DNA from: Litoreibacter arenae DSM 19593
Lineage (GTDB): Bacteria > Pseudomonadota > Alphaproteobacteria > Rhodobacterales > Rhodobacteraceae
DNA: 64,000 nucleotides
Assembly (NCBI RefSeq): GCF_000442275.2
Contig: NZ_KE557310.1
Coordinates: 248,001-312,000, forward strand
Reading direction: 5' to 3'
Position 1 is the stretch's first letter, and every line of letters begins with the position of its first letter. Positions 27,489-37,307 of this stretch are shown here, one piece after another. The notes beneath the pieces were generated by a model, which saw nothing but the letters and a program-made list of their open reading frames with translations, was not told the origin of the DNA and ran no database searches. The position numbers and the translations under genes are program-made.

Positions 27489-29056
27489 GTCTTCTCCCGT
27501 TCGGCCTGCATCCAGTCATCAAGCAGCTTGATCTCGTCCGCGCTCATCCGCAACCCCAGCTTCGAGCGCCGCCAGACCACATCGTCGGCCCGCCGCGCAT
27601 ACTCCCGCCCCATCATCCAGCGCACCTCGCGCGCGGTCAGGTTCGCCCCGAAATGCTTGCCCATATCCGATACGGCACCCGCATCGCCCAGCATCACCCG
27701 CGCGTCGGTGCCGTAAGCCCGCACCAGCCGCCGCGCCCAGACATCGTCGAGATACGGGTAGTCTACGATCAGCCCGTCAATCAAGTCCTGCACCTGATCC
27801 ACCGCAAAATCGCCCCCAGGCAACGCCACGCCCGCCGTCCAGTTGCCCGGCACCCCGTCAAAGAACGGCGCGATCTTGGCCAAGGCGTTCTCCGCTAGCC
27901 GGCGATAGGTGGTGATCTTGCCGCCAAACACATTGAGCAGCGGCGGCCCGTCGTCATAGACGCTCAGCACATAATCCCGCGTCGCAGCGGTCGCGGATTT
28001 GGCGCCGTCGTCATAAAGCGGCCGCACGCCGGAATAGGTCCACACCACGTCATCCACCGTAATGTCATGCTTGAAATAGCCGTTGGCGAACGCGATCAGG
28101 TAGTCGCGTTCCTCGTCCGTGCAAACCGGCTCTTGCGACGGGTCCGGATGCTCCGCGTCGGTCGTGCCGATCAGGGTAAAATCCGTCTCGTAGGGAATGG
28201 CGAAAATGATCCGCCCGTCTTCCCCTTGGAAGAAATACGCCTTGTCATGCTTAAACAGCCGCTTGGTCACGATATGGCTGCCCCGCACCAGCCGGACGCC
28301 TTCGCTCGAATTGGTGTGGGTGACGTGCCGGATCACGTCCTCCACCCACGGCCCGCCCGCGTTCACCAGCATCCGCGCGCGCCGCTGCGACAGCTCGCCA
28401 GTTTCACTGTTTTCAAGGTCCACGACCCAGTGCTCGTCCTCCCGACGGGCCGACACCACCTTGGTGCGCACCATAATCTCCGCCCCCCGCGCCTCCGCGT
28501 CGCGGGCGTTCAGCACCACCAGCCGCGCGTCCTCGATCCAGCAGTCGGAATACTCGTAGGCCAGCTCGAACCGGTCCTCGATCCCCTGCCCCACAACATC
28601 AGTCGTCAAATCCACCTTGCTCGTGCCGGGCAAAATCTTCCGCCCGCCAAGGTTGTCATACATGAACAACCCCAGCCGGATCAGCCATGCCGGACGCCGA
28701 CCCTTAAGCCACGGCATGAACACAGACAGCAGCTTGGAGGTCGGCGTTTCGCCCTCGAACCGCATATCCTTGTGGTAGGGCAGCACGAACCGCATCGGCC
28801 AGCTGATATGCGGCATTGCCCGTAGCAGGGTTTCGCGCTCGATCAGGGCCTTGCGGACAAGGCCGATCTCGAAATACTCCAGATAGCGCAGCCCGCCATG
28901 AAACAACTTGGTGGACGCGCTGGACGTCGCCCAGGCAAGGTCGTTCATCTCGGCCAGAGACACCGACAGCCCACGACCCGCCGCATCCCGCGCGATGCCC
29001 GCACCGTTGATGCCGCCGCCGATAATGAACAGATCGACGATGTCTTCTTCCGCCAT
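27485..29056 (-). CDS. glpD: Glycerol-3-phosphate dehydrogenase (quinone)
   Basis: A 523-residue membrane-associated flavoenzyme that oxidises glycerol 3-phosphate to dihydroxyacetone phosphate and passes electrons to quinone. FAD motif [20 protein letters not shown] is near residue 10; [16 protein letters not shown] and the [13 protein letters not shown]-type DAO blocks follow, with the C-terminal DAO_C helical domain ([22 protein letters not shown]). GGGAGGAG supports ATG 29056. It is followed by glpK. Confidence 0.95.
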
Positions 29057-29128
29057 ATCAGCGACTCCTCCCGTGCCGTTGTCCACAGAACATAAGCTAA
29101 TTCCGCCTCGTGAACAGGGCGGAGCGCG

Positions 29129-29959
29129 TCAGTCGTCGTCTGGAATGCCCATCAACGCCATCGGGCTGACGCCCAGCGTGGCCGACGCGAATGGCCCCCC
29201 GTGGCAGGTCATCCCCGGATCGCTCAAATCCGCAGGCGGCGTGTCTGCCAGTATCTCCGCCGCATAATCCTCCGCATTGTCCTTCGGGCGGTAGCCCAGA
29301 TGCGACGCGGACGAGTTATCGACGGGCGAGCGGTCATTCTTCGACACGCCATAGATCACCGTGAACCCCACCACCGGCGTATCAATCGCCCGAGTCACGA
29401 CCTGCACCAGATCGTCAGGGCTTAGCCATGACCCCAACGCCCGCGCATTGCCGGGCCGCGAGGTGGCGGACAGGATGCGGATATGGACCGACTCCAGCCC
29501 CTCCTTCTCCCAGAACATCCGCCCCAGATCCTCGGTAAAGCACTTGGCCAGCCCATAGTAAGTGTCAGGCCGGTGCGGCATGTCGGGCGTGATCGCCACG
29601 GTCTTCGGATACATCCCCATGGCATGAATGGACGACGCATAGACCACCCGGCGCACGCCATGCTCTTTCGCGGATTGCCAGATATTGTAGGAGCCGACGA
29701 AGTTCGGACCCCAGATTTCCTCGAACGGCACCTCGTCCACCAGCGCACCGAAATGCACCACCATATCCGCACCTTCCAGCAGCGGGCGGATATCGTCCAT
29801 CTTCGCCAGATCGGCCTGCACGAAGGTCTCGTTCGCGGCCAGATCGCCTACGCTTTCGGCAATGTCGGTGGATAACAGTTCGTCGCACATCGCGGCCAGC
29901 GGCCCACGCAGGATTTTGCCAAGGTTTCCGGCAGCGCCGGTCAACACGATCTTCTTCAT
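29129..29959 (-). CDS. udh: Uronate dehydrogenase-like NAD-dependent SDR
   Basis: A 276-residue extended-type SDR. NAD motif TGAAGNLGK is at residue 6, catalytic Tyr/Lys in TYYGLAKCFTEDLGRMFWE near residue 137. The C-terminal features SWLSPDDLVQ, YGVSKNDRSP, and LGYRPKDNAEDYAAEI match the uronate dehydrogenases that oxidise galacturonate or glucuronate to the aldarolactone. GGGAGATATCACC precedes ATG 29959. It lies between sdaA and glpD on one strand. Substrate is predicted by family only; general NAD-dependent epimerase is the fallback. Confidence 0.7.
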   Translation of the reverse strand: MKKIVLTGAAGNLGKILRGPLAAMCDELLSTDIAESVGDLAANETFVQADLAKMDDIRPLLEGADMVVHFGALVDEVPFEEIWGPNFVGSYNIWQSAKEHGVRRVVYASSIHAMGMYPKTVAITPDMPHRPDTYYGLAKCFTEDLGRMFWEKEGLESVHIRILSATSRPGNARALGSWLSPDDLVQVVTRAIDTPVVGFTVIYGVSKNDRSPVDNSSASHLGYRPKDNAEDYAAEILADTPPADLSDPGMTCHGGPFASATLGVSPMALMGIPDDD

Positions 29960-29990
29960 GGTGATATCTCCCAAATCAATCGGGACGACC

Positions 29991-31394
29991 TCAACACTCC
30001 GGAATGTTGACCGCAAGCCCCCCTTGCGAGGTTTCCTTGTATTTCGTGCTCATATCAATGCCGGTCTGGCGCATCGCTTCGATGCAATTGTCCAGCGGCA
30101 TGAAATGCGTCCCGTCCCCGCGCAGGGCCAGCGAGGCGGCGGATACCGCCTTGATCGCGCCCAGCCCGTTGCGTTCGATGCACGGAACCTGAACCAGCCC
30201 CGCGACCGGATCGCAGGTCATGCCCAGATGATGCTCCAGCGCGATCTCCGCCGCGTTCTCCACCTGCTCGTTGGTGCCGCCCAAAGCCGCACACAGCCCC
30301 GCCGCCGCCATGGAGGACGCCGAGCCAACCTCCCCCTGGCACCCCACCTCGGCACCCGAGATGGAGGCGTTGTGCTTGATCAGCCCGCCCACCGCTGCCG
30401 CCGTCAGCAGGAAGTTGCGCTGCCCCTCTTCCGTCGCACCAATGCAATGCTCGCGGTAATAGCGCAGCACGGACGGCAGCACACCCGCCGCCCCGTTGGT
30501 GGGCGAGGTCACGACCTTGCCCCCCGCCGCGTTCTCCTCGTTCACGGCCATGGCGTAGACGCTCATCCAGTCGTTGATCGTATGCGGCTGGCTGCGGTTC
30601 ATCCCCTGCTCCGCCAGCAGCTGGTCATGGATACGCTTGGCGCGGCGCTTCACGTTCAGCCCGCCCGGCAAGATCCCGTCCATCCGCAGCCCGCGGTCAA
30701 CACAATCAAACATCGCGTCGCGGATCACCGTCAGGTTCCGGTCCAACTCCGCACGCGACATCGTCGCCAATTCGTTGGCCTCCTTCATCTGCGCAATGGT
30801 TTTGCCGTGGGCCGCGCCCATCTCCAACATCTCAACCGCCGAGCCGAACGGATACGGAAACCCCGCCTGTTCCTTCTGCACATGCAGGTCCGGCTCTTCA
30901 TTCGCCAGTTCTGCCTCGGTCATCACGAAGCCGCCGCCGACCGAATAGTAGGTCTCCTGCATATACAGGTTGCCCGCCGTGTCCCACGCTTTCAGGATCA
31001 TGCCGTTGGCATGTCCCGGCAGCGTCAGGTCGTAATCGAAAACTACGTCTTTCGCCGGATCAAGCGCCAGTTCAGGCAGCCCCTCGGGCCGCACGACCTT
31101 CTCTACCGCCAAGGTCTCGATCAACCCGTCCACCGCATCAGGGTCCATCGTCGCGGGCAGATATCCCATCAGCCCCAGCATCACCGCGCGGTCGGTCGCG
31201 TGGCCCTTGCCGGTAAACGCCAGCGAGCCATGCAGCGACGCCGACACGCCCGCCAACTCTCCCGCGCCGGGTTCTTTTTCACGCCCGCCCCGCAGGTCGT
31301 CCAGAAAGCGCCCCGCAGCCGTCATCGGCCCCATGGTGTGGGACGAGGACGGGCCGATGCCCACTTTGAATATGTCGAAGATACTTAGAAACAT
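29991..31394 (-). CDS. sdaA: L-serine ammonia-lyase (iron-sulfur)
   Basis: A 467-residue single-chain L-serine dehydratase converting serine to pyruvate and ammonia with a [4Fe-4S] cluster. The beta domain starts [19 protein letters not shown], and the alpha domain contains [47 protein letters not shown] and a C-terminal tail IPEC, whose Cys plugs the active site in this enzyme class. It is 31 bases upstream of udh on the same strand. Confidence 0.95.
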   Translation of the reverse strand: MFLSIFDIFKVGIGPSSSHTMGPMTAAGRFLDDLRGGREKEPGAGELAGVSASLHGSLAFTGKGHATDRAVMLGLMGYLPATMDPDAVDGLIETLAVEKVVRPEGLPELALDPAKDVVFDYDLTLPGHANGMILKAWDTAGNLYMQETYYSVGGGFVMTEAELANEEPDLHVQKEQAGFPYPFGSAVEMLEMGAAHGKTIAQMKEANELATMSRAELDRNLTVIRDAMFDCVDRGLRMDGILPGGLNVKRRAKRIHDQLLAEQGMNRSQPHTINDWMSVYAMAVNEENAAGGKVVTSPTNGAAGVLPSVLRYYREHCIGATEEGQRNFLLTAAAVGGLIKHNASISGAEVGCQGEVGSASSMAAAGLCAALGGTNEQVENAAEIALEHHLGMTCDPVAGLVQVPCIERNGLGAIKAVSAASLALRGDGTHFMPLDNCIEAMRQTGIDMSTKYKETSQGGLAVNIPEC

Positions 31395-31410
31395 ACGCGC
31401 ATATACGGCC

Positions 31411-31451
31411 CAAACGAAAACCGCCGCCTATCGAAACAAGACAGGCGGCGG
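31411..31451 (-). terminator. Rho-independent terminator of tauABC
   Basis: CCGCCGCCT (31421-31429) pairs perfectly with AGGCGGCGG (31443-31451); on the minus strand it runs into TTTTCGTTTG. It ends the leftward tau transporter operon before the sdaA start. Confidence 0.8.
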
Positions 31452-31475
31452 TGAATTCACGACATGGGTGAAATT

Positions 31476-32741
31476 TTAGCTGCGACCCTTCCAAGGCACC
31501 AGCAGACGCTCCGCCCAGCGCATCAGCACGTCGATAGAGAACCCGATCACGCCGATCAGGATAATCCCCATCAACACGATGTCCGTGTTCTGGAACTTCG
31601 ACGCCACCATGATCATCATGCCCGCGCCCTTCTCCGCGGCCACAAGTTCGGCGGCCACAACGGTGCCCCAACATACGCCCATCGCCACCCGCGCGCCGGT
31701 GAATATCTCCGGCAGCGAATTCGGGATGATGACGTGCCGCATGATCTGCCACTTGGACGCGCCCAGCGAATAGGCGGCATGCACCTTGGTGATGTTGACC
31801 CCCGACACGCCGGACCGCGCGGCAATCGCCATGATCCACAGCGCCGCAAGGAACAGCAGCACGATCTTGCCGACCTCACCGATGCCTGCCCAGATAATCA
31901 CCAGCGGGATCAGCGCCAAGGGTGGCACGGGCCGCATGAACTCGACCACCGGATCGAACCAGCCGCGGAACCAGTTGGACAGACCCATGACATAGCCCAG
32001 CGGGATGCCCACGGCGGCCCCGATCAGGAAGCCCACGATCACGCGGAACAGCGAGTACCCAAGGTGTTCCCAAAGCGTCGAGTTGCGGAACCCCGTGCTG
32101 GAAATCTCCGCCAACCGGCTCGCGACCTTTTCAGGTGGCGGCAAATACAATGGCTGCATCTGCCAGCCGGTCTTCGGCTCGATGTTCAACGTGCCCTTGG
32201 GCGTCATGGCCACGCGGGCGAAGTCGGTCATGACCTCGCCACCCAGCGCAATCGGCTTGCCGTTCACGGCCACGATCTGCGCGCCGTCGTCGCGGCCCAC
32301 CTCGTCATTCGCGTCCACCCGCAACAGCTTGGAGCGGTATTTCACAATCGACACAGAGTCGTTCTTCGCAAACCCGTCCCCCGGCGCAACTTCGGGTACA
32401 GTCGCGTCCCCGTCGGTCTCGTGCACGTTGACCGTGACGGTCGCGTCGTCGGTCTGCCCGTTCGCGTCAACCGTGTAGGTAAACACACCTGTGCCGGTGA
32501 ACGGCGCAGGCGCATGCAGAAACGACGGGATCAGGCTGGAGCCGGTGAACGACGCCCACAGCAAAAATATCGTCACGATGGAAATGATCGACGCAGCCCT
32601 GTTCGGCCGCACGGCACTTTCGTCCCCGAAGGTCACGGTTTTCAGCGAGGTATAGTCATTCGGCCGCGCCGATGCGGTGATATATTTCACCGCGAAGAAG
32701 CTACCCACGAAGATGGCGACATAGATTGCAAGAATGGTCAT
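31476..32741 (-). CDS. tauC: Taurine ABC transporter permease with cadherin-like insertion
   Basis: Inner-membrane permease of the SsuC/TauC type. At 421 residues it is about 140 longer than a usual TauC. Residues 1-20 and about 49-70 are two extra membrane segments. Residues about 80-195 are a soluble insertion whose pieces FTYTVDANGQTDDATVTVNV and DDGAQIVAVNGKPI ... GGEV look like cadherin/VCBS-type Ig repeats. The standard BPD transmembrane core covers about 225-415, with EAA loop GASKWQIMRHVIIPNSLPEIFTG. It would be the channel for taurine import with TauA and TauB. Start overlaps the tauB stop by 4 bases. Confidence 0.85.
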   Translation of the reverse strand: MTILAIYVAIFVGSFFAVKYITASARPNDYTSLKTVTFGDESAVRPNRAASIISIVTIFLLWASFTGSSLIPSFLHAPAPFTGTGVFTYTVDANGQTDDATVTVNVHETDGDATVPEVAPGDGFAKNDSVSIVKYRSKLLRVDANDEVGRDDGAQIVAVNGKPIALGGEVMTDFARVAMTPKGTLNIEPKTGWQMQPLYLPPPEKVASRLAEISSTGFRNSTLWEHLGYSLFRVIVGFLIGAAVGIPLGYVMGLSNWFRGWFDPVVEFMRPVPPLALIPLVIIWAGIGEVGKIVLLFLAALWIMAIAARSGVSGVNITKVHAAYSLGASKWQIMRHVIIPNSLPEIFTGARVAMGVCWGTVVAAELVAAEKGAGMMIMVASKFQNTDIVLMGIILIGVIGFSIDVLMRWAERLLVPWKGRS

Positions 32742-33544
32742 GCGCTTTCCTCCGTGCGGCCCATAATCTCCTCTTCCATGTCCCAGATCATGGCGAGGAT
32801 TTCCTCACGGGTCTTCGCATAGTCCGGGTGCTTCTTGACCTCGCGCAGGTCCTGGTCGACCCCAAGATCGGCAAACGGCAAGCGGTATTCCTTGTGGATG
32901 CGGCCGGGACGCGGGGCCATGACCAGCAGACGCTCGCCCAGCAACAGCGCCTCCTCGACCGAGTGGGTGATCAGGATGATCGTCTTGCCCGTCTCTTTCC
33001 ACAGCTTCAGCACAAGGCTTTGCATCTTCTCACGGGTCAGCGCGTCCAGCGCGCCAAGTGGTTCGTCCATCAAGATCACGTCGGGGTCATTGGCAAGGCA
33101 GCGGGCCAAAGCCACGCGCTGCTGCATCCCGCCGGACAATTCGTAAATCGCTTTTTCCTTGAAGTCCCGAAGGCCCACAACATCCAGCAAATGGTCCACA
33201 TTGGCCCCGTATTGCGATTCCTTCTCGCCTTTCATGCGCGGCCCGAAGGCGACATTCTGGCGAACGTTCATCCACTCGAACAACGCGCCCTGCTGGAAAA
33301 CCATCCCGCGTTCCGCATCCGGCCCCTGCACGGTATGCCCGTTCATCGTGATGCGACCCTCGGTCGGGGCCAGAAAACCCGCAACAATGTTGAGCAACGT
33401 GGTCTTGCCACAGCCCGACGGCCCCAGAACGCTCATCAACTCGCCCGGTTTCAGCGCCAGCGTGACGTCTTTCAGCGCCTGCACCGAGCTGCCGTTCGGC
33501 AGGTCGAAGCGCATGGAGATATTTTCAATGGTCAAGCCCGACAT
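32738..33544 (-). CDS. tauB: Taurine ABC transporter ATP-binding protein
   Basis: A 268-residue ATPase of the nitrate/sulfonate/taurine importer class. Walker A GPSGCGKTTLL is near residue 42, signature LSGGMQQRVALAR near 140, Walker B VILMDEP, and H-loop ITHSVEEA. It energises the TauC channel. It overlaps tauC by 4 bases, and is separated from tauA by a hairpin that could reduce expression relative to tauA. Confidence 0.92.
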   Translation of the reverse strand: MSGLTIENISMRFDLPNGSSVQALKDVTLALKPGELMSVLGPSGCGKTTLLNIVAGFLAPTEGRITMNGHTVQGPDAERGMVFQQGALFEWMNVRQNVAFGPRMKGEKESQYGANVDHLLDVVGLRDFKEKAIYELSGGMQQRVALARCLANDPDVILMDEPLGALDALTREKMQSLVLKLWKETGKTIILITHSVEEALLLGERLLVMAPRPGRIHKEYRLPFADLGVDQDLREVKKHPDYAKTREEILAMIWDMEEEIMGRTEESA

Positions 33545-33581
33545 AGCTGCCCCACTCCTTGTTTAAGGTATTTTGGAAGTG

Positions 33582-33612
33582 AAAAGGGTGGCGCGGAATT
33601 CCCGCGCCACCC
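33582..33612 (-). terminator. Hairpin/attenuator between tauA and tauB
   Basis: A perfect 11-bp stem (33586-33596 with 33602-33612, loop GAATT on the minus strand) runs into TTTT on the minus strand. Within a transporter operon such intercistronic hairpins raise the binding-protein mRNA over that of the membrane genes. Confidence 0.7.
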
Positions 33613-33623
33613 CTCAGTCGGTG

Positions 33624-34628
33624 CTACATCTCGGACGCGGCCTTCAGCGGGCCTGTGTTCACAGTCGCCTCATAGCTGTCCAGCGCCGCGTCGATGGAGT
33701 TCGCGTTCACGAAGATGTCCGCGACACCCTTCATGAAGGACTGCGCGCCGCCGCCCAGCCACTTCTCGCCCAGTTGCTCGGACACGCTCGGGAATGCAAA
33801 GGTTGCCAGCGTCGAAGCGGTCGCTTCTTCGTCCATGCCCGCGTCCTTGGCGATCACCGGCAGCATTTCCGCGTGGTTGGCCTCGTCAGCCCACATCGCG
33901 TTGGCGTCTGCGGTCACTTTCAGGAACTTGGCAACGGTCTCGCCGTTCTCGGCCACGAAACCGGCAGGCGCGGAGGTCACGTCAAACACCAGAATGCCCA
34001 ACTCTTCCTTCTCGGCGCCGGTCAACAGGATGTTGCCGGATTCCTTCATCGTGCGCAGCGCGCCACCCCAGCCGCAAGCCATGTCGACAGAGCCTTGCGC
34101 CAGCGCCGCAGCCCCCTCGGCAGGGGCCATGTCCACGACGCTCATGCTGGAGATATCAACGCCGAAATGGTTCATCTGGCTCAGAAAGCCGTAATGCGCG
34201 GCGGTACCCAGCGGAACGGCAACCTTCTTGCCAGCCAATTCGGAGGCGGAATTCTTGTCGATCTCCAGACCGCTCGAGACGACGCAGTTGTCGTTCTCCG
34301 AATAGGACACGGCCACGTCAAGGATCTGGATGTCCTGACCGGCAGAGGTCGCAACCACGAAAGGTGGCACACCTTGCGACACGGAAATGTCTACGTCGCC
34401 GGATGCCATGGCAGCCGACATTGCGGTGCCGGTGTCGAAGGACACCCAGGTGACCGGCGCGCCCAGCGCTTCGTCATAGGTGCCGTTGACCTTGGCATAC
34501 TGGAACGGCATCGGCCATTCGAGGAAGTAGCCGACCGTCAGCCCGTGCCCGTCCGCCATGGCGGCTTGCGCCCCCGACAGCAGGGCCACGCCAGCGACGG
34601 CGCTCATCATTTTGGTGGATAGTTTCAT
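33624..34628 (-). CDS. tauA: Taurine ABC transporter periplasmic binding protein
   Basis: A 334-residue periplasmic binding protein with a signal peptide ending in AAMADG (residues 1-26) followed by LTVGYFLEWPMPFQYAKVNG and the type 2 binding-protein blocks MASGDVDISVSQGVPPFVVATSAGQDI and GTAAHYGFLSQM. It captures taurine for TauBC. GGGAGATGAACAC supports ATG 34628. It is the first gene of the leftward operon, divergent from tpa across a 500-bp regulatory region. Substrate is inferred from the surrounding taurine pathway genes. Confidence 0.9.
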   Translation of the reverse strand: MKLSTKMMSAVAGVALLSGAQAAMADGHGLTVGYFLEWPMPFQYAKVNGTYDEALGAPVTWVSFDTGTAMSAAMASGDVDISVSQGVPPFVVATSAGQDIQILDVAVSYSENDNCVVSSGLEIDKNSASELAGKKVAVPLGTAAHYGFLSQMNHFGVDISSMSVVDMAPAEGAAALAQGSVDMACGWGGALRTMKESGNILLTGAEKEELGILVFDVTSAPAGFVAENGETVAKFLKVTADANAMWADEANHAEMLPVIAKDAGMDEEATASTLATFAFPSVSEQLGEKWLGGGAQSFMKGVADIFVNANSIDAALDSYEATVNTGPLKAASEM

Positions 34629-35129
34629 GTGTTCATCTCCCATGTTGAACATATTGGCACCTTGTCGGCGCTTTTGGTTCCCTCAGGTCGGCCTGTCCGG
34701 TGGTCCGGATCTCTAGCCGCCTGAAGGCGTTTGCAAAACAAAACACACGGCAGTTTAAATGCCAATGCACTTCGCATTTGCAGATCAAGTTTCAGGTATT
34801 CGCATCAACCCTTTCGGCTTATGTGAACGGCAAGTAGGCGAAGCGGGGTGGGTTCCGTCAATGAATTTCATCAGCCTTTGCAAGCCTGACCTCACCCGCC
34901 ACGCCCACGGAATCGGCACCATAAACGACTGAAAACAAAACAATTCGGCCACGGGGACAACCCTTCCACACCCCGAAAGGCCGCGAAACTGGCCCTACGC
35001 ACAGCCGAAATCTGGCCCTATTGCGCATCTGAATTACGTGCAGCCTGATGTAAGGCGCTATACTGGGCGCATCGCGTCAAGATTCGCCGGACTAACGCTC
35101 CGGCCCCCTTTAATCACTGGAGAAGCCCC
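34629..35129. promoter_or_regulatory. Divergent tauA/tpa control region
   Basis: This 500-bp gap has no gene. Two direct copies of CTGGCCCTA (34989-34997 and 35012-35020, 23 bp apart) resemble the CTGGACYTAA direct repeats bound by the MocR protein TauR in Rhodobacter capsulatus before tpa. TATACT at 35059-35064 is a likely -10 for tpa. The AT-richer part near 34740-34830 should contain the leftward tauA promoter, but I see no clear TauR repeat there. Confidence 0.6.
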
Positions 35130-36545
35130 ATGGACGGCAATCTGCAAAGCAATGATCTCTCCGGCGTTGTCGAAGCCGACCGCGCCCATGTCTGGCACCA
35201 CCTCAGCCAGCACGCAGGCTACATGGCCGAGGGCGACGCCCGCACCGACCCCAAGATCATCGTCGAGGGCAAGGGCATCAACGTCTGGGACCAGCACGGC
35301 CGCAAGCATATCGACGCGGTCTCCGGCGGCGTCTGGACCGTCAACGTGGGCTATGGCCGCGAAAGCATCGCCGATGCCGTGCGCGACCAGTTGGTGAAGA
35401 TGAACTTCTTCGGCGGCACCGTCGGCTCCATCCCCGCCGCGCAATTCTCCGAGCGGCTGATCGCCAAGATGCCCGGCATGACCCGCGTCTACTACGCCAA
35501 CTCGGGCTCCGAGGCGAACGAGAAGGGCTTCAAGATGGTCCGCCAGATCGCCCACAAGCGCTATGGCGGCAAGAAGCACAAGATCCTCTACCGCGACCGC
35601 GACTACCACGGCACCACCATCGCCTGCCTCTCCGGCGGCGGTCAGGAGGAGCGGAACGCCCAATACGGCCCCTACACCCCCGGCTTCGTCAAAGTCCCCC
35701 ACTGCCTTGAATACCGCGCCATGGATCAGGGCTTGGGCGATCTGTCCGGCGAGGCCTATGGCATCGCAGCCGCCAACGCGATTGAAGACGTCATCCTGCG
35801 CGAAGGCCCCGACACCGTCGGCGCGCTGTGTCTGGAGCCCGTCACCGCAGGCGGCGGCGTCATCGTCCCGCCCGAAGGCTACTGGCCCCGCGTGCAGGAA
35901 ATCTGCAAAAAATACGACATCTTGCTGCATATCGACGAGGTCGTCTGCGGCATGGGCCGCACCGGCACATGGTTCGGCTACCAGCATTACGGCATCCAGC
36001 CCGATATCGTGACCATGGCCAAAGGCGTCGCCTCCGGCTACGCCGCCATTTCGTGCTGCGTGACGACCGAGGCCGTGTTCGACATGTTCAAGGACGACAC
36101 CTCCGACCACCTCAACTACTTCCGCGACATCTCCACCTTCGGCGGCTGCACCGCAGGCCCCGCCGCAGCGCTGGAAAACATGCGCATCCTCGAAGACGAG
36201 AACCTGCTCGACAACACCACCGCCATGGGCACCTACATGCTGGAGCAGCTAGAAGAGCTGAAAGGCAAACACGCCTGCATCGGCGACGTGCGCGGCAAGG
36301 GCCTGTTCCTCGGCGCAGAGCTTGTCGCAGATCGCGAAACCCGCGCACCCCTGCCCGAAAAGCTGGTCGCCCAAGTCACCGGCCACTGCATGAGCAAAGA
36401 CGCGGTCATCATCGGCATGACCAACCGGTCGGTGCCGGGCTTCAACAACACCCTCTGCTTCTCCCCCGCATTGATCGCCACCAAGGACGACATCGACGCG
36501 ATCTTGGCGTCGGTAGATGGTGCGTTGACGGCAGTGATGGGGTAG
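35130..36545 (+). CDS. tpa: Taurine--pyruvate aminotransferase
   Basis: A 471-residue class III PLP aminotransferase that moves the amino group of taurine to pyruvate, giving sulfoacetaldehyde and L-alanine. PLP-site features: YYANSGSEANEKGFKM near 120, DEVVCGMGRTGTWFGYQHYGIQPDIVTMAKGVASGY with the Schiff-base Lys in MAKG near 296. Close relatives are omega-amino acid transaminases; the presence of tauABC, tauR, xsc and pta fixes the role. Likely activated by TauR. GGAG precedes ATG 35130. Confidence 0.93.
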   Translation: MDGNLQSNDLSGVVEADRAHVWHHLSQHAGYMAEGDARTDPKIIVEGKGINVWDQHGRKHIDAVSGGVWTVNVGYGRESIADAVRDQLVKMNFFGGTVGSIPAAQFSERLIAKMPGMTRVYYANSGSEANEKGFKMVRQIAHKRYGGKKHKILYRDRDYHGTTIACLSGGGQEERNAQYGPYTPGFVKVPHCLEYRAMDQGLGDLSGEAYGIAAANAIEDVILREGPDTVGALCLEPVTAGGGVIVPPEGYWPRVQEICKKYDILLHIDEVVCGMGRTGTWFGYQHYGIQPDIVTMAKGVASGYAAISCCVTTEAVFDMFKDDTSDHLNYFRDISTFGGCTAGPAAALENMRILEDENLLDNTTAMGTYMLEQLEELKGKHACIGDVRGKGLFLGAELVADRETRAPLPEKLVAQVTGHCMSKDAVIIGMTNRSVPGFNNTLCFSPALIATKDDIDAILASVDGALTAVMG

Positions 36546-36567
36546 AGGCTCAACCTAAAAGATACGG

Positions 36568-36604
36568 AAAAGCCCGCGATCTCGGCTAGGTCGCGGGCTT
36601 TTTT
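36568..36604 (+). terminator. Rho-independent terminator of tpa
   Basis: AGCCCGCGA (36571-36579) pairs perfectly with TCGCGGGCT (36591-36599), preceded by AAA and followed by TTTTTT. It makes tpa monocistronic. Confidence 0.9.
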
Positions 36605-36743
36605 GTTTGCTCTTCACTGGCTGCTACGCGGGACAAAGTGAGCCTTCGCTGCGGCAGCACCAATGGCTGCTTTAGGAGGCCCGATCAGCTTAAAGTGAGC
36701 TTTTTGCAGATTGCGCATGGCTCGTGCCGCGAGCCTGCCGTTT

Positions 36744-37307
36744 TTAGAGCGAGACTACAGATGCATCCTCGTGCTTGGCTCTCGGTGTCCGCTCAATCGT
36801 CGCTGAATCGATCTCCATCATAGTTAGCTGAGCGTTGATCCGACGCGCAGCCTCACCTGCCCGAAACCACTTCATGGCGGCCATCAAGTTGTAGCGCGGA
36901 CGGCGACGCCCAGCTTGCGGCTCTACCGCTGCGGCCAGAACCTCCAATAATTCATCAATACGGTAAAGGCCGCCCGCAGTGGGCAGAGGCATCTTACGCT
37001 GTTGGAGCGATTGGCGTCTGACCTCGAGCTTTTCTGCAACGTCAGCCAAGCTCACGAGGTCTGGGCGGATCTCACGCAGGGTCGTGCCGACAGGTAGGGT
37101 CTTGATTAGGGCGCGAGCCGCGTTCAGGATGACGCTCTCCGCATCATCACCTTCGGTTTCCAGTTCGACACCGAGGAGACCAGCCACGCCCGTGCCCACC
37201 AAAGCATCCTCGAAGCCAGCTTCGAACACCGCATCAGACAGTGCGAACGCGTCGTGTTCCCCTTCAGGAAGGGCAAAGACCAGTTCGAATTCATATTCCT
37301 CAGCCAT
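36744..37307 (-). CDS. Predicted HTH antitoxin partner of HicA-like protein
   Basis: A 187-residue protein with an acidic N-terminal half in which FEAGFEDALVGTGVAG and AESVILNAARALIKTLPVGTTLREIRPDLVSLADVAEKLEVRRQSLQQRK are recognisable. The latter part reads as a helix-turn-helix (DLVSLADVAEKLEVRRQSLQ). I recall similar proteins paired with small HicA-like genes, in the arrangement seen here, where this gene starts at the base right next to the upstream stop. Antitoxin and autorepressor roles are inference. It has no evident link to taurine use. Confidence 0.55.
   Translation of the reverse strand: MAEEYEFELVFALPEGEHDAFALSDAVFEAGFEDALVGTGVAGLLGVELETEGDDAESVILNAARALIKTLPVGTTLREIRPDLVSLADVAEKLEVRRQSLQQRKMPLPTAGGLYRIDELLEVLAAAVEPQAGRRRPRYNLMAAMKWFRAGEAARRINAQLTMMEIDSATIERTPRAKHEDASVVSL

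Noticed and set aside
29862-31388. 508-codon rightward frame across udh and sdaA
   Set aside because: Antisense to two enzymes with clear motifs; Arg/His/Gln-rich shadow product.
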